From Pseudomonadota bacterium (GTDB lineage Bacteria; Pseudomonadota; Alphaproteobacteria; Caulobacterales; Caulobacteraceae), in NCBI GenBank assembly GCA_023416055.1, contig JAEZIH010000103.1:1-8634 (forward strand): a stretch of DNA of 8,634 nt, given 5' to 3'. The translations under genes were made by a program, and so were the position numbers. Position 1 is the first letter of the stretch. Every line of letters starts with the position of its first letter. The notes beneath the pieces were generated by a model. The model had not been told where the DNA came from and searched no databases. It saw only the letters and a program-made list of their open reading frames with translations. This document shows, in pieces, positions 1 to 8,634 of this stretch.

Positions 1-304
1 CCTCCGCCGTGGTGGTGTGCTCGATCCCCGCCTCAAGGCCGACGAAGTCGCCCGGCAGGTGGAAGGCGGTGACCTGGCGGCGGCCGTCGCTGAGCAGGCG
101 ATAGCTGATCACTGCGCCCTTCTGCACGCGATAGACCAGCCGCACGGGGTCGCCCTGGCGGAACAGGTGCTCGCCGGGATCGAACGGCGAGCGCGGCGCC
201 GCCGAGGCGGTGGCGAAGGCCTCGCACAGGTCGCAACCGGCGAGCTCCGGCCGGGCGGCCGGGGCGGGCGTATCGGTGATCGCGGCGGAGCGGAGGGCGG
301 TCAT
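1..304 (-). CDS. Crp/Fnr-family transcriptional regulator (FixK/FnrN-like), N-terminal part, cut by window edge
   Basis: Only the first 101 codons are visible; the gene runs off the left edge and the helix-turn-helix is not seen. The start is the ATG at 304-302. Residues about 37-101 form the start of a cyclic-nucleotide-binding-type beta-barrel with the family pattern F-x-P-G-E (41-45), FRQGD (48-52), GRRQVTAFHLPGDF (74-87) and GLE (89-91). The GRRQ-to-LPGDF stretch is typical of the FNR/FixK branch. In that branch such proteins activate genes for microoxic or anaerobic respiration. Near the N-terminus is a C24-D-L-C27 pair. FNR-type Fe-S sensors carry three N-terminal cysteines plus a distal one, and no third is seen by residue 101, so direct oxygen sensing is uncertain. 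Position beside hemN and FixLJ suggests it is the FixK-like output regulator of this locus. A candidate control site lies at 357-395. Confidence 0.9.
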   Translation of the reverse strand, partial: MTALRSAAITDTPAPAARPELAGCDLCEAFATASAAPRSPFDPGEHLFRQGDPVRLVYRVQKGAVISYRLLSDGRRQVTAFHLPGDFVGLEAGIEHTTTAE

Positions 305-356
305 GAGCGGGTTCCGTAGCTGGACCCCTGAAGCCTAGGTCCGCCCCTCCCCGCCC

Positions 357-395
357 GATATTCGGGTCTGCTCCCTAAGGGGTTTCCCGGAATGG
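357..395 (-). promoter_or_regulatory. Conserved upstream motif, copy A (candidate FixJ-type site before the Crp/Fnr gene)
   Basis: On the plus strand this reads ATTCGGGTCT at 360-369, then CCTAAGGGG at 374-382, then TCCCGGA. The same arrangement, with identical 14-base offset, recurs at 2963-3001 before aox; about 28 of 39 aligned positions match. It lies 53-91 bases upstream of the regulator start (ATG at 304). The CCTAAGG core is a near-palindrome. Two related copies before two oxygen-related genes point to a common regulator. FixJ is the obvious candidate from context, but no established binding consensus was matched here. Confidence 0.45.
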
Positions 396-405
396 ACAGG
401 CCGCC

Positions 406-801
406 TCAGCCCGCCAGCACCCCAAGCGGATGATGCGCCCGCGCGACGGTGACGATGAAGCCGAACACCGCCAGCGCGGCGAGCTGGAAGCCGATCCGCG
501 CGCCCTTCGACCTCCGCCGCGCGAAGGCCTGCGTCCCCAGGCCGATGTAGACCACCAGCAGGACGACCTTGGCCGTCAGCCAGGCGTCGGCGATCGGATA
601 CTGCCCCACCACGGTCGTCAGTGTCACGGCCGCGGCCAGCAGGATGCTGTCGATCACCCATGACGACACCCGCGCCGGAAGGCCCTTCGGCCAGCGGGCG
701 TCCAGCAGGTTGAACGCCCCCGCCCGCACCGCGAACAGCGTCCCGCTGGCGATCACCGCCCCGATGTGGATGGCCCGAAGCTGCGGATAGAGGTCCTCCA
801 T
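406..801 (-). CDS. SirB2-family small integral membrane protein
   Basis: This 131-residue protein has four hydrophobic segments at about 10-32, 47-66, 73-94 and 103-121, as in the SirB2 (YchQ) family, whose usual size is close to this. Family hallmarks visible are the first-helix LRAIH (8-12) with downstream Ser19, Phe23 and Arg26, the ID-x-x-LL motif of helix two (50-55), WLTAKVVLLVVYIGLG (74-89) and the terminal AHHP (122-125). The molecular function is unknown; the Sir name comes from an old Salmonella invasion-gene genetic screen. The ATG at 801-799 begins 9 bases after the hemN stop, so it should be co-transcribed and probably translationally coupled. In enterobacteria a SirB2 gene sits in the hemA-prfA-prmC operon, so an association with haem-pathway genes recurs here. 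A role in haem or respiratory-membrane biology is inference only. Confidence 0.9.
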   Translation of the reverse strand: MEDLYPQLRAIHIGAVIASGTLFAVRAGAFNLLDARWPKGLPARVSSWVIDSILLAAAVTLTTVVGQYPIADAWLTAKVVLLVVYIGLGTQAFARRRSKGARIGFQLAALAVFGFIVTVARAHHPLGVLAG

Positions 802-810
802 CCGCCGACC

Positions 811-2175
811 CTACACCGCCCGGGCGTGGCGCGTGCGGGCGACCGGCAGGCGGGCGTCGAAACAGGCCGCGACGACGGGCATCACCCGATGCGCCCCGGC
901 CGGCACGGTGACCCGTCGTCCCTCGACCCGGCACAGGCCGTCGGCCTCCAGCGCCGCGGCCGCGGCCACCGCCTCGTCCAGCGCCCCGGCCTCGAAGCCG
1001 TGCGCGGCGCAGGTCGCCCCCACATCCACGGTCAGGTCGCACATCAGCCGTTCGATCACCGCCGCGCGCAGTTCGTCCTCCGCCGTCACCGCCAGCCGCC
1101 GCGCCACCGGCAGCCGCCCCGCCTCGACCTCGCGGCCCCAGATATCCGTGGTCGGGGCGTTCTGCAGGAGGCCCTCGGCGAAGCGGCCGATCGACGACGG
1201 CCCGACGGGGATCAGCACCGGGGCGGGATCGTCGGTATAGCCCTGGAAGTTGCGCCGCAGCCGCCCCTCCGCCGCCGCGATCGTCAGCGGATCGTCCGGC
1301 AGGGCGTAGTGGTCCAGTCCGATGCGCACATAGCCCGCCGCGCGCAGCGTCTCATCCGCCGCCTCGGCCTGGGCCCAGCGCCCGTCGCCGTCGGCCAGAT
1401 CGGCCTCCTTGATCATCACCTGGTGCTTCTTCATCCACGGCACGTGGGCGTAGCCGAACACCGCGAACCGGTCCGGCCGCAGAGAGACCGCCGCCTCGGC
1501 CGAGGCCGCCACGTTCTCCGGCGTCTGCCCCGGCAAGCCGTACATCAGGTCGAAGTTGATCGCTCCGATGCCCACCCTGCGCAGCCGCTGGGTAACGCCC
1601 GCCACCATGTCGAAAGGCTGGATGCGGTTGACCCTGGCCTGCACCTCCGGATCGAAGGTCTGCACGCCCAGGCTGACCCGCGTCACCCCCGCCTCGCCGG
1701 CGGCGTCGATGAAGGCTTCGGTCAGCAGGCCCGGATCCAGCTCCGCCGCCACCTCGGCCCCGGGCCTGAGGCGGAAGCGGTCGGCCATGAGCCGCACCAG
1801 GGCGGCGAAGTCCTCCGGCGACAGGGCGTTCGGGCTGCCGCCGCCGAAATGCAGGTGCGTCAGCCCCGCGTGCGGCCCCAGGGCGTCGGCCCACAGGTCG
1901 ACCTCGAGGCACAGGGTCTGGAAAAAGGCGCGGACCCGGTCGTACTCGTGGAACACGCTGGTCTGGCAGCCGCAGTACCAGCACAGCCGCTTGCAGAAGG
2001 GCACGTGTACATAGGCCGAAAGGGCCTGGTCGGCGCGCGTGGCGGCCAGCCAGGCCCTCGCTTCGCCCTCACCGGCGGCGGCCTCGAAGGCCACCGCCGT
2101 CGGATAGCTGGTGTAGCGGGGCAGGTGCCGCTCGGCGTGGGCGCGCCACGCCGGCGGGAGGGTGCGGTTGGACAT
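811..2175 (-). CDS. hemN: Oxygen-independent coproporphyrinogen III oxidase (radical SAM HemN)
   Basis: The enzyme oxidatively decarboxylates coproporphyrinogen III to protoporphyrinogen IX without O2, replacing HemF when oxygen is scarce; it acts in the cytoplasm. The 454-residue length is normal. The N-terminus HLPRYTSYPTA (17-27) is characteristic. The cluster motif C61-K-R-L-C65-W-Y-C68-G-C70 gives the three Fe-S-binding cysteines plus the HemN-specific fourth. HFGGGSP (109-115), ELDPG (145-149) and QTFDPEVQARVNRIQPF (172-188) are SAM and substrate-pocket segments. DLMYGLPGQT (209-218) and the C-terminal IERLMCDL segment support true HemN rather than the haem chaperone HemW. ATG at 2175-2173 fits the conserved N-terminus. 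It follows aox by 14 bases and precedes the SirB2 gene by 9, so all three look like one operon. No FNR-box-like TTGAT-N4-ATCAA was seen upstream. Confidence 0.97.
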   Translation of the reverse strand: MSNRTLPPAWRAHAERHLPRYTSYPTAVAFEAAAGEGEARAWLAATRADQALSAYVHVPFCKRLCWYCGCQTSVFHEYDRVRAFFQTLCLEVDLWADALGPHAGLTHLHFGGGSPNALSPEDFAALVRLMADRFRLRPGAEVAAELDPGLLTEAFIDAAGEAGVTRVSLGVQTFDPEVQARVNRIQPFDMVAGVTQRLRRVGIGAINFDLMYGLPGQTPENVAASAEAAVSLRPDRFAVFGYAHVPWMKKHQVMIKEADLADGDGRWAQAEAADETLRAAGYVRIGLDHYALPDDPLTIAAAEGRLRRNFQGYTDDPAPVLIPVGPSSIGRFAEGLLQNAPTTDIWGREVEAGRLPVARRLAVTAEDELRAAVIERLMCDLTVDVGATCAAHGFEAGALDEAVAAAAALEADGLCRVEGRRVTVPAGAHRVMPVVAACFDARLPVARTRHARAV

Positions 2176-2189
2176 GGGCGGCCGGGACC

Positions 2190-2882
2190 TCAGGCCGCCA
2201 TCTTCCACTTGGGCTGCAGCTCGGCGTGCGGCGGGCAGGGCGCCACGACCGCGGCCGGCTCGGCCCCGCACAGCTCGTTGGCGAAGCCGTGGTTGACGTC
2301 GCGGTGGTGGGCCTCGTCGGCGCGGACCACCAGCACCACGTCCCTCAGGGTCGCGTCGGCCGGCAGGTTCCAGTAGCGGATGGCGATCTCCGGCGCGGCC
2401 ACGTTCTCGCTGCGGCCCTCGTCGATCTCGGCAAGGTAGTGGGTGTAGCTGATCACCGCCTCTTCCTCGAAATAGCCCACCACCCGGTGCGCCGTCTTGG
2501 CGGAGACGAGGTAGAGGCCGAAGAAGAACAGGTAGAAGACCCACTGCACGGCGATGACGACGAAGCGTTCGAACAGGGTCGGCTTGCACACCTCGATGAA
2601 GGTCATCAGGTGCATGCGTTCGTTCTCGGCCTCGTCCATCAGGGTGCGGATCCAGCCGTTGTCGTCCTTCATCCGGCGCAGGGCCTTGAGGTGGTTCAGC
2701 GTGGCGCCGACCATGCCCGGCACGGCCGCGACGGTCTCCAGCACCACGGCGCGGTGGCCGTAGCGCTTGGCGAAGAAGGTGTCCGCGAAGAAGCGCAGCG
2801 CCTTGACGAAGCCCCAGGCGACGCGGTCGCTGACGCCTTTCGGGGCATGGTGGACTGAGAGGTCGACGAGCGGAGCGGTCAT
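2190..2882 (-). CDS. aox: Alternative oxidase (cyanide-insensitive di-iron ubiquinol oxidase)
   Basis: AOX oxidises ubiquinol and reduces O2 to water without pumping protons, as a monotopic inner-membrane protein. This 230-residue form is short, as bacterial ones tend to be, and lacks the plant N-terminal regulatory cysteine region. All di-iron ligand motifs are present: LET (48-50, E49), NERMH (87-91, E88 and H91), EEEA (139-142) and [12 protein letters not shown] (187-198, E190 and H193). A hydrophobic stretch at 106-126 matches the membrane-facing helices. ATG at 2882-2880 has an AGGA about 8 bases upstream and begins before the conserved helix-one region. The frame stays open far upstream, antisense to fixL, but that part is not AOX-like. 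It is the first gene of a leftward operon with hemN and the SirB2 gene and diverges from fixL across 123 bases. AOX is uncommon in bacteria, and its place beside oxygen-sensor genes suggests oxygen-dependent control. Confidence 0.95.
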   Translation of the reverse strand: MTAPLVDLSVHHAPKGVSDRVAWGFVKALRFFADTFFAKRYGHRAVVLETVAAVPGMVGATLNHLKALRRMKDDNGWIRTLMDEAENERMHLMTFIEVCKPTLFERFVVIAVQWVFYLFFFGLYLVSAKTAHRVVGYFEEEAVISYTHYLAEIDEGRSENVAAPEIAIRYWNLPADATLRDVVLVVRADEAHHRDVNHGFANELCGAEPAAVVAPCPPHAELQPKWKMAA

Positions 2883-3005
2883 TGGTTGCGTCCTGGACGA
2901 AACAGTGGAACGGGAGGGCCGAAGCCCAATGACCGTGGAAGTACCCGGGCCCGCCGCGGGGCGACATTCGGGTCTTCCACCTACGGGATATTGCGGAGCG
3001 GCCCG
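2883..3005. promoter_or_regulatory. Divergent aox / fixL promoter region
   Basis: These 123 bases must hold leftward control for aox and rightward control for fixL. They contain GTGGAA at 2905-2910 and 2935-2940, exactly 30 bases apart, and the reverse-orientation CTTCCAC at 2974-2980, which forms a 7-base inverted repeat with GTGGAAG at 2935-2941. They also contain an 11-base palindrome CCCGCCGCGGG at 2950-2960 and motif copy B (listed separately). The fixL ribosome binding site GGAG is at 2995-2998. I could not place confident -35 and -10 boxes in either direction. Confidence 0.55.
2963..3001 (-). promoter_or_regulatory. Conserved upstream motif, copy B (candidate FixJ-type site between aox and fixL)
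   Basis: This is the second copy of the gapped motif at 357-395. ATTCGGGTCT (2966-2975) is identical to copy A, CCTACGGGA (2980-2988) starts at the same 14-base offset, and a trailing GCGGA replaces CCGGA. It lies 81-119 bases before the aox start in the same relative orientation as copy A to its gene. Its right end overlaps the fixL ribosome binding site, so a bound protein might activate aox and also dampen fixL. That dual role is inference. Confidence 0.45.
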
Positions 3006-4512
<1,507 letters not shown>

Positions 4513-4523
<11 letters not shown>

Positions 4524-5118
4524 GCCGATCGTCCACGTGGTCGACGACGACCCCGCTATCCGGGACTCCCTGTCCTTCCTGCTCGACACCGCCGGGCTGG
4601 CGTCGCGCACCTACGAGTCCGCGGCCGCCCTGCTGGCCGAGGCCGACCATCTCGCCCCCGGCTGCATCGTCACCGACGTGCGCATGCCGCAGTTGAACGG
4701 CCTCGAAATGGTCCGCCGCCTGCACGAGCTGGGCGTGCGCCACCCGGTCATCGTCATGACCGGCCACGCCGACGTCCCGCTGGCCATCGAGGCGGTCCGG
4801 GCCGGGGTGAAGGACTTCATCGAAAAGCCCTTCGACGACGAGGCCCTGCTCGCCTCCATCCGCTCGGCCCTGGCCGAACAGGCCGGCGCCGCCGAGCGCG
4901 AGGGCCAGGAGGCCGAGGTGCGCGAACGCCTCGCCACCCTGTCCACCCGTGAGCGCCAGGTGCTGGACGGCCTCGTCGCCGGCCACGCCAACAAGGTCAT
5001 CGCCTACGATCTCGAGATCAGCCCCCGCACGGTCGAGGTCTACCGCGCCAACGTCATGACCAAGATGAAGGCGCGCAGCCTCTCCGAACTGGTCCGCATG
5101 GCCATCCTGGTGCGCTGA
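4513..5118 (+). CDS. fixJ: Two-component response regulator FixJ
   Basis: FixJ is phosphorylated by FixL under low oxygen and then dimerises and activates promoters such as fixK and, in rhizobia, nifA. The 201-residue protein has a receiver domain (about 4-122) with acidic residues D11-D13, phospho-acceptor D55 in VTDVRMP, T83 in VMTGHAD and K105 in EKPFDD. A linker follows, then a LuxR/FixJ-type helix-turn-helix at about 140-200: [19 protein letters not shown] (143-161) and [16 protein letters not shown] (170-185). These match FixJ specifically rather than general NarL-type regulators. The start overlaps the end of fixL. No clear terminator follows before the next gene, 97 bases downstream, so some read-through is possible. 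Likely targets in the window are the Crp/Fnr gene and the aox operon, both preceded by a shared motif. Confidence 0.96.
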
Positions 5119-5161
5119 CGGCGGCTTTCCGCTGACAGCTTCGTGAAGGCGGCGGCGGACC

Positions 5162-5186
5162 GGAACATCCCCGCCCGCCCACGGTT
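5162..5186 (+). promoter_or_regulatory. Candidate EcfG/SigT-type general-stress promoter
   Basis: GGAAC at 5162-5166 is separated by 17 bases from GTT at 5184-5186, within CGGTT. The alphaproteobacterial general-stress sigma factor EcfG (SigT in Caulobacter) recognises GGAAC-N16-17-CGTT, so the -35 is perfect and the -10 is one base off. The site lies 30 bases before the ATG of the low-complexity gene, a good distance for a promoter. It is a pattern match only; short motifs like this do arise by chance. Confidence 0.45.
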
Positions 5187-5215
5187 TTGCGGTCCCATCC
5201 AGTGGAGTGCAGGAC

Positions 5216-6046
5216 ATGCAGAACCCCTTCCGACACCAGGACGAACCGGGACGACAGGACCGCGAGCGCGACGAGAACCGCTGGCGCTCCGAAGAGCGCC
5301 GCCCGGACGAATACCGGACCTGGGGCGGCGGCGACGGCGGCCGCAGCGCCGAGGCCTTCCGGGGCGAGGGCCAGTCCTACGGCGCCCAGTCCGGCCCCGG
5401 CGGGTCCTGGACCCAGGACAGCTATCAGCAAGGCCGCGGCCAGGGCGGCTGGACCGGCGGCCACTCCGGCCCCGGCTCCTACGCCACCGGCGCCCAGAGC
5501 TACGGCGGCGGCCCCCAGTTCGGCCAGGACTACGGCGTGACCGGCCAGGGCCAGGGCTACGGCTACGGCTACGGCGGCTCCTCCTCCGGCCGCCAGGAAC
5601 CGTCATCCCACATGGGCCAGGGCTACGGGCAGGGCCAGTCCTACGGCCAGGCCGGCTACGGCTCGCAGACGAACGCGGGCTACGGCGGCGGCCAGATGAA
5701 CCAGGGCTACGGCTCGCAGCCGGGCCAGCACTACGGCCAGTCCGGCCAGCAGGCCCAGCACGGCTACGCCCCCGGCTCGCAGATCTGGCAGGGCTCCGGC
5801 CAGGGCATGGGCGGCCAGTCGCACGAGCACCACGACTTCGAGCCCGACTACCTGCACTGGCGTCAGCAGCAGCTGTCGGCCTTCGACAAGGACTACACCG
5901 ACTGGCGCAGCGAACGCCGCGAGAAATTCTCGTCCGACTTCGACAGCTGGCGCCAGACCCGCACCCGCACCCAAGCCGAAAACCCCATCGTCGGCGACGT
6001 CTCCGACGGCGGCACGGGCGACGCCTCCGAGGCCAAGAAGCGCTAG
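5216..6046 (+). CDS. Gly/Gln/Tyr-rich low-complexity (prion-like) protein with three C-terminal D(Y/F)xxWR repeats
   Basis: Function unknown. The 276-residue protein has three parts. Residues 1-50 are charged and Arg-rich. Residues 51-205 are a Gly/Gln/Ser/Tyr low-complexity domain with 15 tyrosines at 52-190, mostly in SYG, GYG and QxYG contexts. There is no leucine before 213 and no lysine before 225. Residues 211-255 hold DYLHWR (211), DYTDWR (226) and DFDSWR (241), spaced exactly 15 residues apart and probably helical. Similar WR-type modules occur at the ends of alphaproteobacterial stress-related hypothetical proteins, as I recall them. There is no signal peptide or membrane segment, so it is probably cytoplasmic. 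ATG at 5216 is preferred over GTG at 5207 because GGAG (5204-5207) sits 8 bases upstream. A possible stress promoter precedes it and a strong terminator follows, so it is probably its own transcription unit. Confidence 0.85.
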   Translation: MQNPFRHQDEPGRQDRERDENRWRSEERRPDEYRTWGGGDGGRSAEAFRGEGQSYGAQSGPGGSWTQDSYQQGRGQGGWTGGHSGPGSYATGAQSYGGGPQFGQDYGVTGQGQGYGYGYGGSSSGRQEPSSHMGQGYGQGQSYGQAGYGSQTNAGYGGGQMNQGYGSQPGQHYGQSGQQAQHGYAPGSQIWQGSGQGMGGQSHEHHDFEPDYLHWRQQQLSAFDKDYTDWRSERREKFSSDFDSWRQTRTRTQAENPIVGDVSDGGTGDASEAKKR

Positions 6047-6070
6047 GGACAGTCACGCCTGTCCGACGAA

Positions 6071-6101
6071 GGGTCCGGCGGCGACGCCGGGCCCTTTCCT
6101 T
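6071..6101 (+). terminator. Intrinsic terminator after the low-complexity gene
   Basis: The arms GGGTCCGGCG (6071-6080) and CGCCGGGCCC (6085-6094) form a 10-base-pair stem with a single T-G wobble, closed by a GCGA (GNRA-type) tetraloop and followed by TTTCCTT. It starts 25 bases after the stop codon at 6046. The T tract is interrupted by two cytosines, as is usual in high-GC genomes. Confidence 0.85.
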
Positions 6102-6105
6102 GTCA

Positions 6106-6135
6106 TCCCGGACACCGCGAAGCGGTGATCCGGGA
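6106..6135. repeat. Hairpin unit 1 (TCCCGGA / TCCGGGA, inner stem CACCGC/GCGGTG)
   Basis: Outer arms TCCCGGA (6106-6112) and TCCGGGA (6129-6135) enclose the inner stem CACCGC/GCGGTG with loop GAA and one bulged A before the right outer arm. All 13 base pairs are Watson-Crick. Confidence 0.85.
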
Positions 6136-6157
6136 CGCGCGGTCGTCAGGGCTGATC

Positions 6158-6190
6158 CTCCCGGAAGCTGCGTCAGCAGCTATCCGGGAG
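6158..6190. repeat. Hairpin unit 2 (CTCCCGGA / TCCGGGAG, inner stem AGCTGC/GCAGCT)
   Basis: Outer arms CTCCCGGA (6158-6165) and TCCGGGAG (6183-6190) enclose AGCTGC/GCAGCT with loop GTCA. The same bulged A as in unit 1 sits before the right outer arm. All 14 pairs are Watson-Crick. Confidence 0.85.
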
Positions 6191-6222
6191 ACAGGTCAGG
6201 CGATGCTGCGGCGGTCACCCGT

Positions 6223-6253
6223 CTCCCGGACAATCGCAGGCGATTTCCGGGAG
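6223..6253. repeat. Hairpin unit 3 (CTCCCGGA / TCCGGGAG, inner stem AATCGC/GCGATT)
   Basis: Outer arms CTCCCGGA (6223-6230) and TCCGGGAG (6246-6253) enclose AATCGC/GCGATT around AG. The two-base loop means the innermost pair probably opens. Here the bulge is a C on the left side rather than an A on the right. Confidence 0.8.
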
Positions 6254-6276
6254 GCCGGCTGTCTAGCGCGGCCCCG

Positions 6277-6306
6277 TCCCGGCTCTCCGCTTCGCGTCGG
6301 CCGGGA
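6277..6306. repeat. Hairpin unit 4, imperfect (TCCCGGC / GCCGGGA)
   Basis: Outer arms TCCCGGC (6277-6283) and GCCGGGA (6300-6306) pair perfectly. The inner part CTCCGC-TTC-GCGTCG pairs only partly, with CGC/GCG closing the TTC loop. It looks like a diverged copy of the other units, and its right arm is part of the 14-base terminal inverted repeat. Confidence 0.7.
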
Positions 6307-6314
6307 TGACAAGG

Positions 6315-6462
6315 GGCAGGCGCCTGGCTTGCACCCAGTCGTTAGGGACACATCCCCAATGCAAGGCAGTCGTACGTCACGAGCCCGATAAGCCCGAGGG
6401 TCAGGGGCCACCGACCCCCACTACAACCGCGAGCAACTTCACCAGCATCCTCCGGAGAGAAG
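6315..6462. other. Remaining intergenic sequence before the S9 peptidase end, with a small nested inverted repeat
   Basis: No gene is supported here. The one structured stretch is 6328-6365: CTTGCA (6328-6333) and TGCAAG (6360-6365) flank TTAGGGA-CACA-TCCCCAA (6342-6359), whose arms pair with one mismatch. Further along, GGGTC and GACCC near 6398-6418 could form a weak stem downstream of the peptidase gene on the minus strand, but without a U tract it is not a convincing terminator. Confidence 0.4.

Positions 6463-8634
<2,172 letters not shown>

Larger units (their letters stand above)
6098..6314. repeat. REP/BIME-like intergenic cluster of four hairpins bounded by a 14-base inverted repeat
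   Basis: CCTTGTCATCCCGG at 6098-6111 is the exact reverse complement of CCGGGATGACAAGG at 6301-6314. Between and including these ends are four hairpin units sharing an outer TCCCGG/CCGGGA stem: 6106-6135, 6158-6190, 6223-6253 and 6277-6306. Their centres are about 54, 64 and 54 bases apart. Three units have perfectly paired but unrelated inner stems. There is no coding potential with recognisable similarity. Such TCATCCCGG elements are common between genes in Caulobacterales. The cluster probably is a non-autonomous repeat that may also affect transcript ends. Confidence 0.8.

Noticed and set aside
1556..1561. TTGATC as a possible FNR/FixK half-site
   Set aside because: It lies inside hemN coding sequence and has no matching ATCAA half at the right spacing. 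No FNR box was found in any promoter region in the window.
766..2376. Plus-strand open frame of over 500 codons across hemN and the end of aox
   Set aside because: It runs antisense to hemN and has an Arg/His/Gly-rich low-information sequence with no recognisable domain. It is explained by high GC and few stop codons.
2176..2967. Minus-strand open frame extending hemN upstream across aox
   Set aside because: It is a shifted-frame shadow of aox. The conserved HemN N-terminus begins at the ATG at 2175.
5207..5215. GTG start at 5207 for the low-complexity protein
   Set aside because: GGAG at 5204-5207 overlaps this codon and is ideally placed for the ATG at 5216 instead.
5366..5831. Tandem repeats in the low-complexity gene as a possible CRISPR or minisatellite
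   Set aside because: The GGC-CAG-TAC-like triplets follow the reading frame and vary in length and order. There are no constant repeats with unique spacers.
5040..6056. Long Arg/Ser/Gly-rich minus-strand open frame across the low-complexity gene
   Set aside because: It is the reverse strand of a GGC/CAG/TAC-rich repeat region. The plus-strand frame has a good ribosome binding site, a start, structured repeats and a terminator.
6125..6391. Small open frames within the intergenic hairpin cluster
   Set aside because: Their sequence is made of the palindromic repeat units and has no ribosome binding site or protein-like composition.

Overview
The window is very GC-rich and densely coded, with gene content typical of an alphaproteobacterium. 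FixL-FixJ, an FNR/FixK-type regulator and HemN together, plus the TCCCGG/CCGGGA intergenic hairpins and a Gly/Gln/Tyr-rich protein, suggest Caulobacterales, perhaps Brevundimonas. The genus is an inference from style and gene order, not from a search.

Layout. From 1 to 2882 there is a leftward block of four genes on the minus strand: an alternative oxidase (aox, 2190-2882), oxygen-independent coproporphyrinogen III oxidase (hemN, 811-2175), a small SirB2-family membrane protein (406-801), and a Crp/Fnr regulator cut by the left edge (1-304). The first three are separated by 14 and 9 bases and look like one operon. A 101-base gap precedes the regulator, which probably has its own promoter. Diverging from aox across a 123-base region are fixL (3006-4523) and fixJ (4513-5118), overlapping by 11 bases. 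Then on the plus strand comes a 276-residue low-complexity protein (5216-6046) ending in three exact 15-residue D(Y/F)xxWR repeats, followed by a strong terminator. From 6098 to 6314 lies a cluster of four related hairpins bounded by a perfect 14-base inverted repeat. The right side (6463-8634, minus strand) is a truncated S9 serine peptidase resembling plant glutamyl endopeptidase.

How it fits together. FixL is a membrane-bound haem PAS kinase with the haem histidine and distal arginine present. It should sense low oxygen and phosphorylate FixJ, which in known systems switches on a FixK/FNR-type gene. The regulator at the left edge is the obvious candidate target. hemN supplies protoporphyrin precursors without O2. 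The unusual member is the cyanide-insensitive alternative oxidase. A gapped motif, ATTCGGGTCT followed by CCTAmGGG at the same 14-base offset, occurs before both the regulator and aox. It is the best candidate in the window for a shared FixJ-type control site.

The most novel-looking items are the oxygen-sensing alternative-oxidase cluster with its shared upstream motif, the prion-like protein with WR repeats behind a possible EcfG-type stress promoter, and the hairpin array whose inner stems differ in sequence but still pair. The S9 peptidase appears functionally unrelated. I saw no tRNA, rRNA, CRISPR array or transposase gene.
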